Translations under genes and position numbers: made by a program
The notes under the pieces: model-generated
Databases searched by the model: none
Told to the model about the DNA's origin: nothing
The model's input: only the letters and a program-made list of their open reading frames with translations
Source: Virgibacillus litoralis
GTDB taxonomy: Bacteria > Bacillota > Bacilli > Bacillales > Amphibacillaceae
Assembly (NCBI RefSeq): GCF_017873675.1
Contig: NZ_JAGGKK010000015.1
Coordinates: 1-64,000, forward strand
Length of the DNA stretch: 64,000 nucleotides
Direction of reading: 5' to 3'
Shown: positions 18,007 through 27,521 of the stretch, in pieces
Layout: each line of letters starts with the position of its first letter
How positions within the stretch are numbered: the first letter of the stretch is position 1

Positions 18007-18264
18007 ATGAACGAAATTACGCAAGAAGTGGTCGTCAACATTACGGAAGAGGAGACAATTATTGAACTTAGTCAACTGACACAGAAATATCACTCGGAAA
18101 TTTACCTGAAGAAAATAGTCGGAGGATCTGTCCTAGAAATCAGCCTGAAAAGTTTTTTAGGGTTAATCACGCTGCAGTTACAAAATGGTGATCATCTTAC
18201 GGTTAGGGTTATAGGGGAGGATTCCAAAGAAGCTATTGATGAAGTTGTTCGATTCCTTTCGTGA
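18007..18264 (+). CDS. HPr/Crh-like protein lacking the phosphocarrier histidine
   Basis: 85 residues with the HPr fold pattern: YHSEIYLKK corresponds to the helix 1/strand 2 region of HPr, LKSFLGLITLQL to the segment with regulatory Ser46, and GDHLTVRVIGEDSKEAIDEV to the C-terminal strand and helix. The catalytic GxHARPA loop is absent: the stretch aligned with it reads TEEETIIEL, so His15 and Arg17 are missing, while the Ser46-equivalent (LKS) is kept. B. subtilis Crh is a comparable case, with Gln for His15. It cannot carry phosphate for the PTS; it may be a target of HPr kinase or a dedicated regulator of this operon. AGGAGG 7-8 nt before ATG. Confidence 0.75.
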   Translation: MNEITQEVVVNITEEETIIELSQLTQKYHSEIYLKKIVGGSVLEISLKSFLGLITLQLQNGDHLTVRVIGEDSKEAIDEVVRFLS

Positions 18265-18291
18265 CTTGAATAAAAGTTAGGGGATATGAAA

Positions 18292-19402
18292 ATGAATCGG
18301 AAACAATTAGCTTGGATTCATCATATACACGCAACAGTTCTTCTTCTGCTTTTACTTACTGGCCATAGGCTTTTATTTATCTTTTTTCAGGACACTATTT
18401 AATGAGTGGAAAATACCCTTAGTGGCGATTCATATAGTTATCGCCATTTTTTATGTTGGAATTATGCTGGTTTCTATTTATCATGCTTATCGGTATAGTG
18501 AAAAACGTGCTCCGATAAAGAAGTTTAATATATGGTTATTTATCATTCTTTTTTCACTTTGGCTATGCTCTGGAATTCTGATGTATTTTCAGCAACTCGT
18601 TCCAGTATGGGTGCGGAACAATAGTGTAATCATCCATGATTGGTCGACCTGGACTGCTATTCCTTGGATTTTATTTCACGGGTATGGGCATTTATTTAAG
18701 GTGAGGATTCCGTGGCCAAATTGGTGGAGAGGCCGTAAACAAGTACCTGATTGGATATCCGAAAATAAATTAGGAAGACGAGATGTTACGAAGTCGCTTC
18801 TGTTATTCCTCGTTTTTATATTTTTAGGTGGTTGGATTCGCTGGGTTACACCTGTACTGTCTATCCCAGAGAACCAAGAGAAAAGAAGAGGATATTTTCG
18901 GATCTATAATGTAACCAATGATTATCCACGGTATGAGGAAGAAGACTGGAAGGTTGCCATCGTAGATCTTAATCAGGTAAAGGAAGAATTAACAATGAAA
19001 GATATGCGAAAATTACCTTGGCATTCAATCGTCGATGATTTTCATTGTGTTACAGGCTGGAGTGTCAGGGGCGTAGAATTGCGTGGCATTTATTTGAAGG
19101 ATCTGCTAGAAGCGTATTATAGAAATCATCCTGAGGATACCTATGTAACGGTTTATTCAGGAGATGAATTATATTATGACTCCTTCACAATTTCTCAGCT
19201 GCTTGATGAAGAAGCCATGCTTATATTTGAGCTTGATGGCTTGCCATTAAGAAAATCTCAGGGATTCCCTTGTCGGCTTTATCATCCAAATATGTACGGG
19301 TATAAATCAGTGAAGTGGGTTACTAGAATTCAATTGACTGCTGGCCGTGAACAAGGATACTGGCAAACGAATGGGGACTATGACTTAGATGGCTATTTAT
19401 AA
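18292..19402 (+). pseudogene. membrane-anchored molybdopterin (sulfite-oxidase-like) oxidoreductase, frameshifted
   Basis: The 5' end starts at ATG 18292 (MNRKQLAWIHHIHAT, ribosome site GGGGATATG) and is in frame only to about 18361. There one extra base in GGCC shifts it; the +1 frame then continues IGFYLSFFRTLFNEW and on to 19402. Translation in the first frame stops at 18403. The downstream part has two or three more membrane helices and a molybdopterin domain with HCVTGWSVRGVELRG, including the Cys that ligates Mo in the SUOX family, and ends with a typical VKWVTRIQL motif. It may be a real null mutation, a sequencing error or recoding. From GTG 18422 a protein of 326 residues could still be made, minus the first helix. 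Confidence 0.75.
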
Positions 19403-20108
19403 ACCTGTTAAAAAATGGCTCTTGCCACTTCTGTCTATTGTTATCGGCTTGTCAATGGGTTACGCGTTGTTCCTAAGCAAGGAAGACTATCAATATAGTC
19501 AATGGGTTACATTGCTTGAAGACAGTCAAACTAATAGGTACAAGATTGAATCAGCCTACAAATGGGACAATAATGTATATTCCAAAAGCCAGGGGATCTG
19601 GTCAGAAGAAAACTCCTATTACCAAATTGCCACCCCAATATCAGATGGTGATGAATTTTCCTTTGAAGCTTATGTATTTGAAGAGGAATTTTATTTAAAA
19701 AGCAGTGGTGAATGGTTTGTTGGAACGTTCCCCCACAGTTTTACAGAAGAACTGGCACCACTTAATAATCCATTAAAATGGGCAGTAGATGTATTAAAAC
19801 ATGCAGAGCATATCAGTAAAAATAAAAATAGAGACTATGTCACATATAAAGCCACTTTCAAGGCGTTTCCGTCAATCGACTTTCGGGGTACATTACTTAG
19901 TAAACAAGACAATACTTATTTGGAGATGACTTTTAAGAGAGGAGAACCATTTTCTCTTGAGTGGGTGGTTAATCCAATACACCCTGATTCCTTAGGACCA
20001 CTTGTTTCTTATCCAGAAACATTAACTTATCGCCTCTCTTTTGATACTACTAAGAATACTGTTCCCGCTCTTCCAGCAGAAGCGAAAGAGGCGGAAGAAA
20101 TTGACTAA
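19389..20108 (+). CDS. membrane-anchored protein of unknown function
   Basis: 239 residues. One N-terminal hydrophobic segment (about 10-28), then an extracytoplasmic domain rich in aromatic and charged residues, suggesting a beta-rich fold (repeated YYQIATP, FSFEAYVFEEEFYLKSSGEW). It overlaps the 3' end of the molybdopterin oxidoreductase gene by 14 bp, so the two were probably made together. It may be an accessory to that enzyme. No family recognised. Confidence 0.7.
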   Translation: MAIYKPVKKWLLPLLSIVIGLSMGYALFLSKEDYQYSQWVTLLEDSQTNRYKIESAYKWDNNVYSKSQGIWSEENSYYQIATPISDGDEFSFEAYVFEEEFYLKSSGEWFVGTFPHSFTEELAPLNNPLKWAVDVLKHAEHISKNKNRDYVTYKATFKAFPSIDFRGTLLSKQDNTYLEMTFKRGEPFSLEWVVNPIHPDSLGPLVSYPETLTYRLSFDTTKNTVPALPAEAKEAEEID

Positions 20109-20123
20109 TAATCTGTAAAACTA

Positions 20124-21626
20124 TTAATTCCTTTGCAGGTTATCCAACCTGGTATAAGTTGTATTAATTTGTCCATAAACGTCTTTGAATATCTCATATA
20201 AACGTTTATAGAATTGATGGTTGTTTAAGTTAGGCTCTATCGTATCCTTCATTGGAACGACCTTTTTAATATCCGAAAGGGAAGGAACCTCATTGAGGCT
20301 GAATAAAGCTAACCAAGCAGCACCCCAAGCTGAACTTTGATGACTCTCAGGTAAATGTACGGGTTTTCCGAAAATGTCGGCAAGAATACTGACCCAAATA
20401 TCAGAATGACTGAAGCCGCCATTTGCAAAAAGATTTACATGTTGATTACCTAGTCTGTCCAGCGCTTGTCCAATTTGGTAGACATTAAGAATGACACCTT
20501 CCATAGCTGCTCTAATTAAATCACCTTTTTGATGGGTAGAGGTAAGGCCAATAAAGGTTCCTTTGGCTTGTGAGTCCCAGATAGGAGCTCTTTCCCCTGT
20601 AATGTATGGAAGGAATAATAAATTATTAGATCCGGGCGGCGAGCATGCTGCCAGTTGACTCATGTCTTCCAAAGAAAGTTCGACACCTTCCGAGCTAAAT
20701 AAAGACTGGAGCCAAGCTAAAACAATCCCTCCGTTATTCGAGGCGCCCCCAGTTATCCATGATTTCGAATCGAATCGATAGGTGAAGATTTCTTCTTTTT
20801 TATCTAACAGTGGTTTGGCTGTAAACTGTCTGATGGCACAACTAGTTCCAATTGTGATTGCGGTATCACCAGGTTTTAACGCTCCTACACCTAAATTGGC
20901 TAAGGGCCCGTCAGATGCTCCAATTGTAAAAGGAATTTGTTGGTCAAGGCCAATCTCTTCAGCAATACTAGATTTTAATCCCTTTAATAGATAAGTAGGC
21001 GGAACCGGCGAGAAGAGGTTGTCTTCTGTTATGCCGGCTTCGGTAAGTGCTTCTTCATTCCAATCTAATTTCTCCACATCAAATAAACCAGTTGAAGCTG
21101 CTACGGAATAATCAACCACTTCTTCATTAAACCATCGCTTTACAAGAAATTCTTTAATAGAAATATATTTGTTGGCGTCTTTGTAAGGCGGCCAAGCTAG
21201 CTCTTTCATCCAGACCAGTTTTGCTAGAGGTGTCATCGGATGAAGAGGAGTACCTGTTTTAAAGAATAAATCCGGATTTGTTCGTTTAAGGTGATCTGCC
21301 TGATTTTGACTTCGTGAGTCAGCCCAAATAATAGAGTTTGAGAGAGGCTCTCCATCGTTTGTGGCGCATATCAGTGAGTGCATAGCTGAAGAGATTCCAA
21401 TTCCCTTCAGTTGTTTTTTTGGGATATTGGATTCTATTACTACTGTTTTTAAAACGTGGATAGCTGCTATTTCAATTTCAAGAGGTTCTTGTTCAGCCCA
21501 ATTTAAAGCAGGATAAAGGATAGGGTATTTCTTTTCGTGTTCAGCTATAATCTTCCCACTGTAATCAAACATTAAAGCTTTGACGCTCGTAGTACCTATA
21601 TCAAGCCCTATAATATAAGAGGACAT
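20124..21626 (-). CDS. gntK: gluconokinase (FGGY family)
   Basis: 500 residues. FGGY carbohydrate kinase: N-terminal IGLDIGTTSVKALMFD phosphate-binding loop, WAEQEP, SSAMHSLICA, IGASDGPLANLGVGA, ITGERAPIWDS and C-terminal FANGGFSHSD. The pattern is that of Bacillus gluconate kinase rather than xylulokinase or glycerol kinase. It phosphorylates D-gluconate to 6-phosphogluconate for the dehydrogenase at 10032. Start has AAAAGGAG about 7 nt upstream. It lies downstream of the RpiR-type regulator on the same strand with a 141-nt gap. Confidence 0.9.
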   Translation of the reverse strand: MSSYIIGLDIGTTSVKALMFDYSGKIIAEHEKKYPILYPALNWAEQEPLEIEIAAIHVLKTVVIESNIPKKQLKGIGISSAMHSLICATNDGEPLSNSIIWADSRSQNQADHLKRTNPDLFFKTGTPLHPMTPLAKLVWMKELAWPPYKDANKYISIKEFLVKRWFNEEVVDYSVAASTGLFDVEKLDWNEEALTEAGITEDNLFSPVPPTYLLKGLKSSIAEEIGLDQQIPFTIGASDGPLANLGVGALKPGDTAITIGTSCAIRQFTAKPLLDKKEEIFTYRFDSKSWITGGASNNGGIVLAWLQSLFSSEGVELSLEDMSQLAACSPPGSNNLLFLPYITGERAPIWDSQAKGTFIGLTSTHQKGDLIRAAMEGVILNVYQIGQALDRLGNQHVNLFANGGFSHSDIWVSILADIFGKPVHLPESHQSSAWGAAWLALFSLNEVPSLSDIKKVVPMKDTIEPNLNNHQFYKRLYEIFKDVYGQINTTYTRLDNLQRN

Positions 21627-21767
21627 GCTTAATTCTCCTTTTCGTAAGTAAAAGTTGATAACATGTTTGCAGTTATTTATGTTGATTACGTAGTAGTCAC
21701 GTCATGTCCCTACATCCAGCGTCCATTGCCTAGTGCCTTTCAGTAGGGAACCCTTACCTTTCTTTGC

Positions 21768-22628
21768 TTATAATCGTTTGCTTGAAATTGCATCACGCAT
21801 TTTGGATAAGGACTCTTTTGTTTGATCCTTTTTTTGCAGGCAGTAATTGACATATAAGGCATCGATAATACTTAACTCAGCAATTCGTGATGCAAGTGCC
21901 TCTGATCGATACTCCGTTTCCTGTGCGGCAGTAAACAGAGTAATATCAACCACTTTGCTTAGTGGCGATTTGGCAAAGTTGGTAATTCCTATTGTTTTGG
22001 CATTCCTCTTCTTTGCCACTTCAATTACGTCGAGTAAATCTTTATTGGAACCAGAGTGTGAAATAAATATGGCAACAGATTGTTCATTTAATTGAGATGC
22101 AGACATGAGCTGTAAGTGACTGTCCGTATAGGCCTGGCTAATCAGGCCAGTCTTTATAAACTTATGCTGTGCATCTAAGCCGACAATCCCAGAACCGCCA
22201 TTTCCGTAAAAGCTTAGATTATTGGCTTCTGTCAGAAAGGCTACTGCTTGCTGGATAGAATCCTGCGATTGTAAATCTCTTGTATATTCGATTGCTTTTA
22301 TATTTGACTGGAATACTTTTTTGGTAACTTCCAGCTCTGAATCATTTTCATTTATTGACTCGTGGATATCTTTGATGGGATTGACTATTTCAGAAGCTAA
22401 CACAATTTTAAGTGATTGGTATCCTTTAAAGCCTAACCGTTTACAAAAGCGAAAAACAGTAGCGTCTGCTATCATCAAATCATCTGCAACCTGATTAATT
22501 GTCGCATGAATAATTTTTTCTGGTTTATCAAGGATGTAGTCTGCAACTAGTTTTTCTTTTTCACTAAAAGAACTATAAGCTGACCGGATTCTATTTAAGA
22601 CGTTTGTGGCTGGAGTAATTGTATTCAC
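21768..22628 (-). CDS. MurR/RpiR family transcriptional regulator
   Basis: 286 residues. N-terminal HTH_6 domain (about 5-80; KLVADYILDKPEKII, DATVFRFCKRLGFKGYQSLK) and a C-terminal SIS sugar-phosphate-binding domain (about 125-255; LSFYGNGGSGIVG, SHSGSNKDLL). Such proteins sense phosphorylated sugars. GTG start with AAGGAAGTGGG upstream. It is divergent from kduD-rpiA and upstream of gluconokinase, so it likely controls hexonate genes here, with a sugar phosphate as effector. Whether it also controls the TRAP operon is open. Confidence 0.9.
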   Translation of the reverse strand: MNTITPATNVLNRIRSAYSSFSEKEKLVADYILDKPEKIIHATINQVADDLMIADATVFRFCKRLGFKGYQSLKIVLASEIVNPIKDIHESINENDSELEVTKKVFQSNIKAIEYTRDLQSQDSIQQAVAFLTEANNLSFYGNGGSGIVGLDAQHKFIKTGLISQAYTDSHLQLMSASQLNEQSVAIFISHSGSNKDLLDVIEVAKKRNAKTIGITNFAKSPLSKVVDITLFTAAQETEYRSEALASRIAELSIIDALYVNYCLQKKDQTKESLSKMRDAISSKRL

Positions 22629-22709
22629 TAATAACCCACTTCCTTAATTTGTATGTATGCGTTTAATTATAATCTTATATGAAAATAAGTTTAAAATAAA
22701 GAGAAAAGA

Positions 22710-22728
22710 TGAAAATTTTTTTCTTTCA
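22710..22728. promoter_or_regulatory. candidate operator in the rpiR-kduD divergent region
   Basis: TGAAA and TTTCA half-sites separated by 9 AT-rich bases, in the 202-nt gap between divergent genes. It is weak evidence on its own, but RpiR-family operators are often built of such halves. Confidence 0.3.
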
Positions 22729-22830
22729 TTTATCATCTAACTCGATTATCATTAGAATTATACAAACATAGGTAGCTCGCATCTAGGAAGTATTATGATA
22801 CTCAGGTTCCAAAAAATGAGGGGGATTCTC

Positions 22831-23592
22831 GTGGTAAATTTATTTCAGTTAAGTGGAAAGATTGCAGTCGTTACAGGGGCGACAAGAGGAATTGGCCGAT
22901 CAATGGCTTTGGCCTTAGCAGATGCAGGTGCAGATATCGCGCTTTTACAGCGAAACCCCGAACAAACAGATGTTAAGGAAGAAATTGAAGCAACTACAGG
23001 CCGGCAGTGTAAGATTATAGCCTGTGATTTAGAGAACCCAGCCCAAGTTAAAAATGCTATTCCTGAAGTTGTTGCCCTTTATGGGAGAATTGATATTTTA
23101 GTAAATAGTGCTGGGATACAACGTCGCTCACCATCCATCGAATTCACTGAGCAAGATTGGGATGATGTTTTAAATATCAACCTTAAAACTGTATGGACTT
23201 TATGCCAGCAGGCCGGACGGTACATGGTTAGACAAGGCAGTGGGAAGATTATTAATGTCGCATCTTTACTCTCATTTCAAGGTGGGATAACAGTTCCTGC
23301 GTATGCTGCGGCCAAAGGGGCGGTAGCCCAACTAACTAAGGCACTTTCAAATGAGTGGGCAAAAGAAAACGTAAATGTAAATGCAATTGTTCCAGGCTAT
23401 ATAGCAACAGACATGAATACGGCTTTAATAAATGATCCAGTTAGAAGCAAACAAATACTTGATCGAATACCTGCAGATCGTTGGGGCAATCCAGAAGATT
23501 TTAAGGGTACTGCAGTATTTCTTGCTTCAGAGGCGTCAGCATATATTCATGGCCATTTGTTAGCAGTGGACGGCGGGTGGCTGGGCCGTTAA
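22831..23592 (+). CDS. kduD: 2-dehydro-3-deoxy-D-gluconate 5-dehydrogenase / gluconate 5-dehydrogenase type SDR
   Basis: About 253 residues from GTG 22831 (GAGGGGG 6 nt upstream; ATG 22795 lies before it). SDR with TGATRGIG, NSAGIQRRSPSIEFT, catalytic Ser in INVASLLSFQGG, YAAAKGA (YxxxK) and the C-terminal HGHLLAVDGGWLGR. These features match KduD, which interconverts 2-keto-3-deoxygluconate and 2,5-diketo-3-deoxygluconate; closely related enzymes oxidise gluconate at C5. It is followed 24 nt later by rpiA. Confidence 0.85.
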   Translation: MVNLFQLSGKIAVVTGATRGIGRSMALALADAGADIALLQRNPEQTDVKEEIEATTGRQCKIIACDLENPAQVKNAIPEVVALYGRIDILVNSAGIQRRSPSIEFTEQDWDDVLNINLKTVWTLCQQAGRYMVRQGSGKIINVASLLSFQGGITVPAYAAAKGAVAQLTKALSNEWAKENVNVNAIVPGYIATDMNTALINDPVRSKQILDRIPADRWGNPEDFKGTAVFLASEASAYIHGHLLAVDGGWLGR

Positions 23593-23616
23593 TCTTTTAG
23601 ACCAGGAGTGATATAT

Positions 23617-24306
23617 ATGCTAAATCAAATTGACAAGAATAAAAAAAAGGTCGCTGAAGAAGCTGTTAAATATATTAAAAACGGAATGACTGTAGGTTTG
23701 GGATCTGGGTCAACTATTGACTGGATGCTTAAAAAGCTTGGAGAAAGCGTTAAAGATGGATTGGATATCAAAGGTATACCAACTTCAGTTAAAACGGAAA
23801 AATTAGCAAGGGAATACGGCATTCCGTTAACTGACTTTACAAACGTACTTGAAATTGATTTGGCTATTGATGGGGCTGATGAAATAGATGACGACTTATC
23901 TCTGCTAAAAGGTGGAGGCGGATCACTCGTTAGGGAAAAAATAGTTGATTCTGTTGCGAAAGAGCTTATCATAATAGCAGACGAATCTAAATTGGTTTCT
24001 GGACTGGGAGATTTTTTATTACCTGTTGAAGTGGTCCAGTTTGGGTGGGAACTAACCGCAAAACATATCTCTCAGTTAAATTGTGTTCCCTATTTACGAA
24101 AAAAAAGTAACAATGAAATATTTATTACCGATAATAATAATTATATTTTAGACTGCAGTTTCGAAAAAATTCCCCAACCAATCAGATTGCATGAAAAGTT
24201 AAAACTACTGACCGGGGTTGTGGAAACTGGTTTATTTGTGGGCATGGTGGATCGCGTTATTATTGGAAGTGATAATGGAATTAGAACTCATGTGAATGAT
24301 TTCTAG
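23617..24306 (+). CDS. rpiA: ribose-5-phosphate isomerase A
   Basis: About 229 residues. Signature motifs GLGSGSTIDWM, DLAIDGADEIDDDLSLLKGGGGSLVREKI (phosphate and catalytic Asp/Lys loop) and ADESKLV. It interconverts ribulose 5-phosphate and ribose 5-phosphate, directly after the 6-phosphogluconate dehydrogenase step. ATG 23617 with AGGAG 8 nt before it; GTG 23608 is too close to that site. Its position in the hexonate locus suggests a catabolic paralogue. Confidence 0.93.
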   Translation: MLNQIDKNKKKVAEEAVKYIKNGMTVGLGSGSTIDWMLKKLGESVKDGLDIKGIPTSVKTEKLAREYGIPLTDFTNVLEIDLAIDGADEIDDDLSLLKGGGGSLVREKIVDSVAKELIIIADESKLVSGLGDFLLPVEVVQFGWELTAKHISQLNCVPYLRKKSNNEIFITDNNNYILDCSFEKIPQPIRLHEKLKLLTGVVETGLFVGMVDRVIIGSDNGIRTHVNDF

Positions 24307-24364
24307 TGCTTTTTAATGAATGATGAAACAATATAACTATACATAACTAAGGGTGAACTACATA

Positions 24365-25276
24365 ATGTCTGGCTTTAATGAGCAATTTTTGTATGCCGTA
24401 ATAATCATAGCACTGGGTTATACACTTAAACGATTTAATATAATAAAGGAAAAAGATGGAGAAGGTTTAGCGAGAATAATATTCAATCTGACTCTCCCGG
24501 CATTAATTATTGTGTCTTTTAGTGACATTAAGATTGAATCTTCCTTATTTCTTCTTATAGGTATAGCCTTTTGTTATGGACTACTTTCGGCTTTTGTATC
24601 TATTATTATATTTAAAAAGGAAAGCAGAGAAAATAAGGGTATGCTAGGAATGTTGGTGCCAGGCTTCAATATTGGCTTGTTTGCATATCCACTCGTTGAA
24701 GGGATATGGGGAAGAGAAGGTATTAAATATTTTGGGATGTTTGATGTTGGTAATGCATTTATCGTGTTCGGTCTACTATATCTAATTGGCAGCTATTATT
24801 CATCCGATAAGGCAGAGCTTAGTCTAGGTGTAATCATGAGGAAGTTAACGGGTTCAATCCCATTAATGACTTATATTATTGTTTGTGGATTGAATATAAT
24901 AAGTGTTCAGCTCCCAGAAATGGTTATAAATGTTTCCGGGATAGTTTCCGTAGCAAACATGCCTCTATCGTTTCTGCTACTAGGTATTTATTTAAATTTT
25001 AAGTTTGATAAAAGTTACTATACACTCATTATGAAAGTCCTAACCATTAGGTATGTACTTGGCTTAACTGTTGGTATATCACTCTTTTATATATTACCTT
25101 ATGATGATATGTTTAAATATACTGTCCTTATTGGTCTGATGTTACCAGTATCAGTGTCGGTTTTGCCTTATTCTGTTGAATTTAACTATGACCAAAGATT
25201 TATCGGAACTGTATCCAATTTGACGATCCTGATTACCTTCTTTTTATTATGGATTCTGATGAATGTAATTAGTTGA
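24365..25276 (+). CDS. AEC (auxin efflux carrier) family transporter
   Basis: About 303 residues and about ten membrane segments, with the family's N-terminal GYTLKRFNIIKEKDGEGLARIIFNLTLPALI pattern and central G-FNIGLFAYPL. AEC proteins in bacteria transport malonate, malate and other organic acids. ATG 24365 with AAGGGTGA about 9 nt upstream. Its place after rpiA suggests uptake of a gluconate-related acid, which is inference only. Confidence 0.85.
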   Translation: MSGFNEQFLYAVIIIALGYTLKRFNIIKEKDGEGLARIIFNLTLPALIIVSFSDIKIESSLFLLIGIAFCYGLLSAFVSIIIFKKESRENKGMLGMLVPGFNIGLFAYPLVEGIWGREGIKYFGMFDVGNAFIVFGLLYLIGSYYSSDKAELSLGVIMRKLTGSIPLMTYIIVCGLNIISVQLPEMVINVSGIVSVANMPLSFLLLGIYLNFKFDKSYYTLIMKVLTIRYVLGLTVGISLFYILPYDDMFKYTVLIGLMLPVSVSVLPYSVEFNYDQRFIGTVSNLTILITFFLLWILMNVIS

Positions 25277-25426
25277 TTGCTAGATTCCATTAAACAACAA
25301 TCTTCTTGTTATTTCCCGGGAAATGACAGATTGACTGTTTTTTCGACTTTTGAACATTTTTGCTGTCGGAACAATTTCATGTATAATTAATAAAAGATTG
25401 CAACTATTCATACAGGAGGAGTTTTT

Positions 25427-26428
25427 ATGTCAAAAATTCGTTGGGGTGTTTTAAGCACAGCAAATATTGCACAAAAAGCACTTTTACCTGCTTTCTTGCG
25501 TTCGGAAAATGCTGAGGTGACTGCTATAGCTAGTGGAAGTGACATTACAAAGGCCGAAAGGGTAGCGGAAAAATTCAGTATCCCAACTGCGTACGATGGC
25601 TATGATAAGCTGTTGGATGACTCGAATATTGACGCTGTTTATATTCCATTGCCAAACCATTTACATAAACAGTGGGTAATTGAGGCTGCTAAGAAAGGTA
25701 AACATATTTTATGTGAGAAACCAGCAGCGATAAATTCCAATGATGTTTTGGAAATGAAGAAAGTTTGTGATGAGCATGGCGTTCTTTTCATGGAAGCATT
25801 TATGTATCATTTTCACTCTCAGCACAATCGTGTAAAAGAGATAATTGACTCTGGTGAGATTGGTGAAGTGAAACTGATGCGTGCTGCTTTTTCGTTTTAC
25901 CTTGCCAAAAAGGAAAATAATATCCGTATGAGTAATCAAAAGGGTGGCGGCAGTATTTATGATATCGGCTGTTATGGTATCCATTCAATTAGGAATATAC
26001 TTCGGTCTGAACCGAACACTGTTCAAGTGCATGCTGCGGTTGACCCTGTGTATGGAGTGGAAACTGATGCAGTTGGATATATGACATTTCCAAATGGAGT
26101 ACGAGCAATATTTGATTCTAGTTTTAATTTGGCACATCGGAGTGAATACGAGGTTGTCGGAACAGAGGGACAAATTAAAGTTCCTAGAGCATATCGTCCA
26201 GATAATAAAGGTGGCGATGGGTTAGTGATTGTTGAGAAGGGAAATGTGCAACGAACTGAAACAGTGAATAGCGATCAATACCGCAGTCAGGTGGAGCATT
26301 TGTCACAGGCAATTATAGACAAAAAAACTGAGTTGTATCATGATTTTAATAATACGATAAATAATATGCGTGTGATTGATGCTTGCTATGAATCAATCAA
26401 GCAAGGTCGTCTAATCGAAATATCTTAA
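25427..26428 (+). CDS. Gfo/Idh/MocA family oxidoreductase
   Basis: 333 residues. N-terminal Rossmann domain (IRWGVLSTANIAQKALLPAF), the EKPA motif with the conserved Lys (CEKPAAIN), and the C-terminal alpha/beta domain (GGGSIYDIGCYGIHSIR). The family oxidises or reduces sugars, inositols and their derivatives using NAD(P). Neighbouring sugar genes support a sugar substrate. AGGAGG 7 nt before the ATG and a terminator after the gene suggest it is transcribed alone. Confidence 0.88.
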   Translation: MSKIRWGVLSTANIAQKALLPAFLRSENAEVTAIASGSDITKAERVAEKFSIPTAYDGYDKLLDDSNIDAVYIPLPNHLHKQWVIEAAKKGKHILCEKPAAINSNDVLEMKKVCDEHGVLFMEAFMYHFHSQHNRVKEIIDSGEIGEVKLMRAAFSFYLAKKENNIRMSNQKGGGSIYDIGCYGIHSIRNILRSEPNTVQVHAAVDPVYGVETDAVGYMTFPNGVRAIFDSSFNLAHRSEYEVVGTEGQIKVPRAYRPDNKGGDGLVIVEKGNVQRTETVNSDQYRSQVEHLSQAIIDKKTELYHDFNNTINNMRVIDACYESIKQGRLIEIS

Positions 26429-26438
26429 GTTTATATAA

Positions 26439-26482
26439 ACCCTAATTTGTCGGATTTTTAGCAAATTAGGGTATTATTATTT
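26439..26482 (+). terminator. terminator after the Gfo/Idh/MocA gene
   Basis: Perfect 11-bp stem ACCCTAATTTG / CAAATTAGGGT (26439-26449 with 26462-26472) followed by ATTATTATTTT. Confidence 0.85.
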
Positions 26483-26531
26483 TAACTGCTCCATGGTAAG
26501 ATAGAAACATAATTCGTAAGTAGGTGACAGT

Positions 26532-27521
26532 ATGAACAGTAACTCCAGATTTTTAATTTATACGTTGAGCGGTGTTTTATTTGTCATTAGTTTTGTTGGT
26601 ATGCTGATTTATGGTTATAAGGCATTTTATATAGAAGCAGAAAAAGTAGAGTCAGATGATTATACCTATCATTTTGCATTAATTGCTGAAGAGATTGAAA
26701 ACGATTACTGGCGTTTAATTGAAGAAGGCGCCAAAGATGCTGCTTTGGAAAATAATATTTATTTGGAATATATGGCACCGCAAAAAGCTGACAATGACGA
26801 ATTGTTGAAATTACTGGACCGAATGATTTCTGCAAAAGTTGATGGAATCCTTACACAAGGTGTTGAAGGGGATCGATTTGTCGATTTAGTACATAAGGCA
26901 ATTGAACGTGGAATACCGATTATCACGGTCGACACAGATGTGAAAAGCAGTGAACGAAATGTATATGTAGGAACTGATAATTTCTATGCTGGTCAGCTGG
27001 CTGGGAAGACTATTATCGAAAATACAACTGGCGAACAGTATGTTGGAATTATTACCGGCCGTTTTGATGCGATAAACCAGCAGGAGAGGCTAGAGGGCTT
27101 GAAACAAGCATTTAAAGCTGAAGAACGTATTCATATTGTTGATATTAAGGAGTCCAATATAACTGAAGTAGGTGCGACTCAAGCCACCTACTCGCTGCTT
27201 AAAAACTATCCGTCGATAACAGCATTAGTTGGCACAAGTGCCCTAGATGGGATTGGTATGGTACAAGGAATTAATGAAATAGCATCCAGGAAAGATATTT
27301 ATATCACTGCGTTTGACGTTCTGCCAGATACGCTTGCTTTGATTCGTCAAAATAAGATTGATGCAACTATTGCACAGTACCCAAAAGAAATGGGATATAA
27401 ATCAGTAGAAGTTATGATGGAACTTCAAGGTGAAGGAATGCTGAATAGTGAAGTCTATACTGAAACGAGAATTCTCGAGAAACAGGACTTGAAAGGGTTT
27501 CAAAATGGTGGAATCAAATGA
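26532..27521 (+). CDS. membrane-anchored sugar-binding protein, sensor component
   Basis: 329 residues. An N-terminal helix (about 9-31) anchors the protein outside the membrane. The rest is a type I periplasmic sugar-binding fold (HFALIAEEIENDYWRLIEEGAKDAA; GIPIITVDTDV; GRFDAINQQERLEGL; ALVGTSALDGIG), as in RbsB/XylF. It has no lipobox and no neighbouring ribose-type transporter. Instead its last 4 bp overlap the histidine kinase gene. This is the layout of three-component sugar sensors such as XylFII-LytS-YesN in clostridia. Ligand unknown, probably a sugar used by the genes that follow. Confidence 0.85.
   Translation: MNSNSRFLIYTLSGVLFVISFVGMLIYGYKAFYIEAEKVESDDYTYHFALIAEEIENDYWRLIEEGAKDAALENNIYLEYMAPQKADNDELLKLLDRMISAKVDGILTQGVEGDRFVDLVHKAIERGIPIITVDTDVKSSERNVYVGTDNFYAGQLAGKTIIENTTGEQYVGIITGRFDAINQQERLEGLKQAFKAEERIHIVDIKESNITEVGATQATYSLLKNYPSITALVGTSALDGIGMVQGINEIASRKDIYITAFDVLPDTLALIRQNKIDATIAQYPKEMGYKSVEVMMELQGEGMLNSEVYTETRILEKQDLKGFQNGGIK

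Noticed and set aside
25359-25387. Promoter before the Gfo/Idh/MocA gene (TTGCTG and TATAAT)
   Set aside because: The -10 is good but the -35 matches only half of the consensus; not strong enough to list as a feature.
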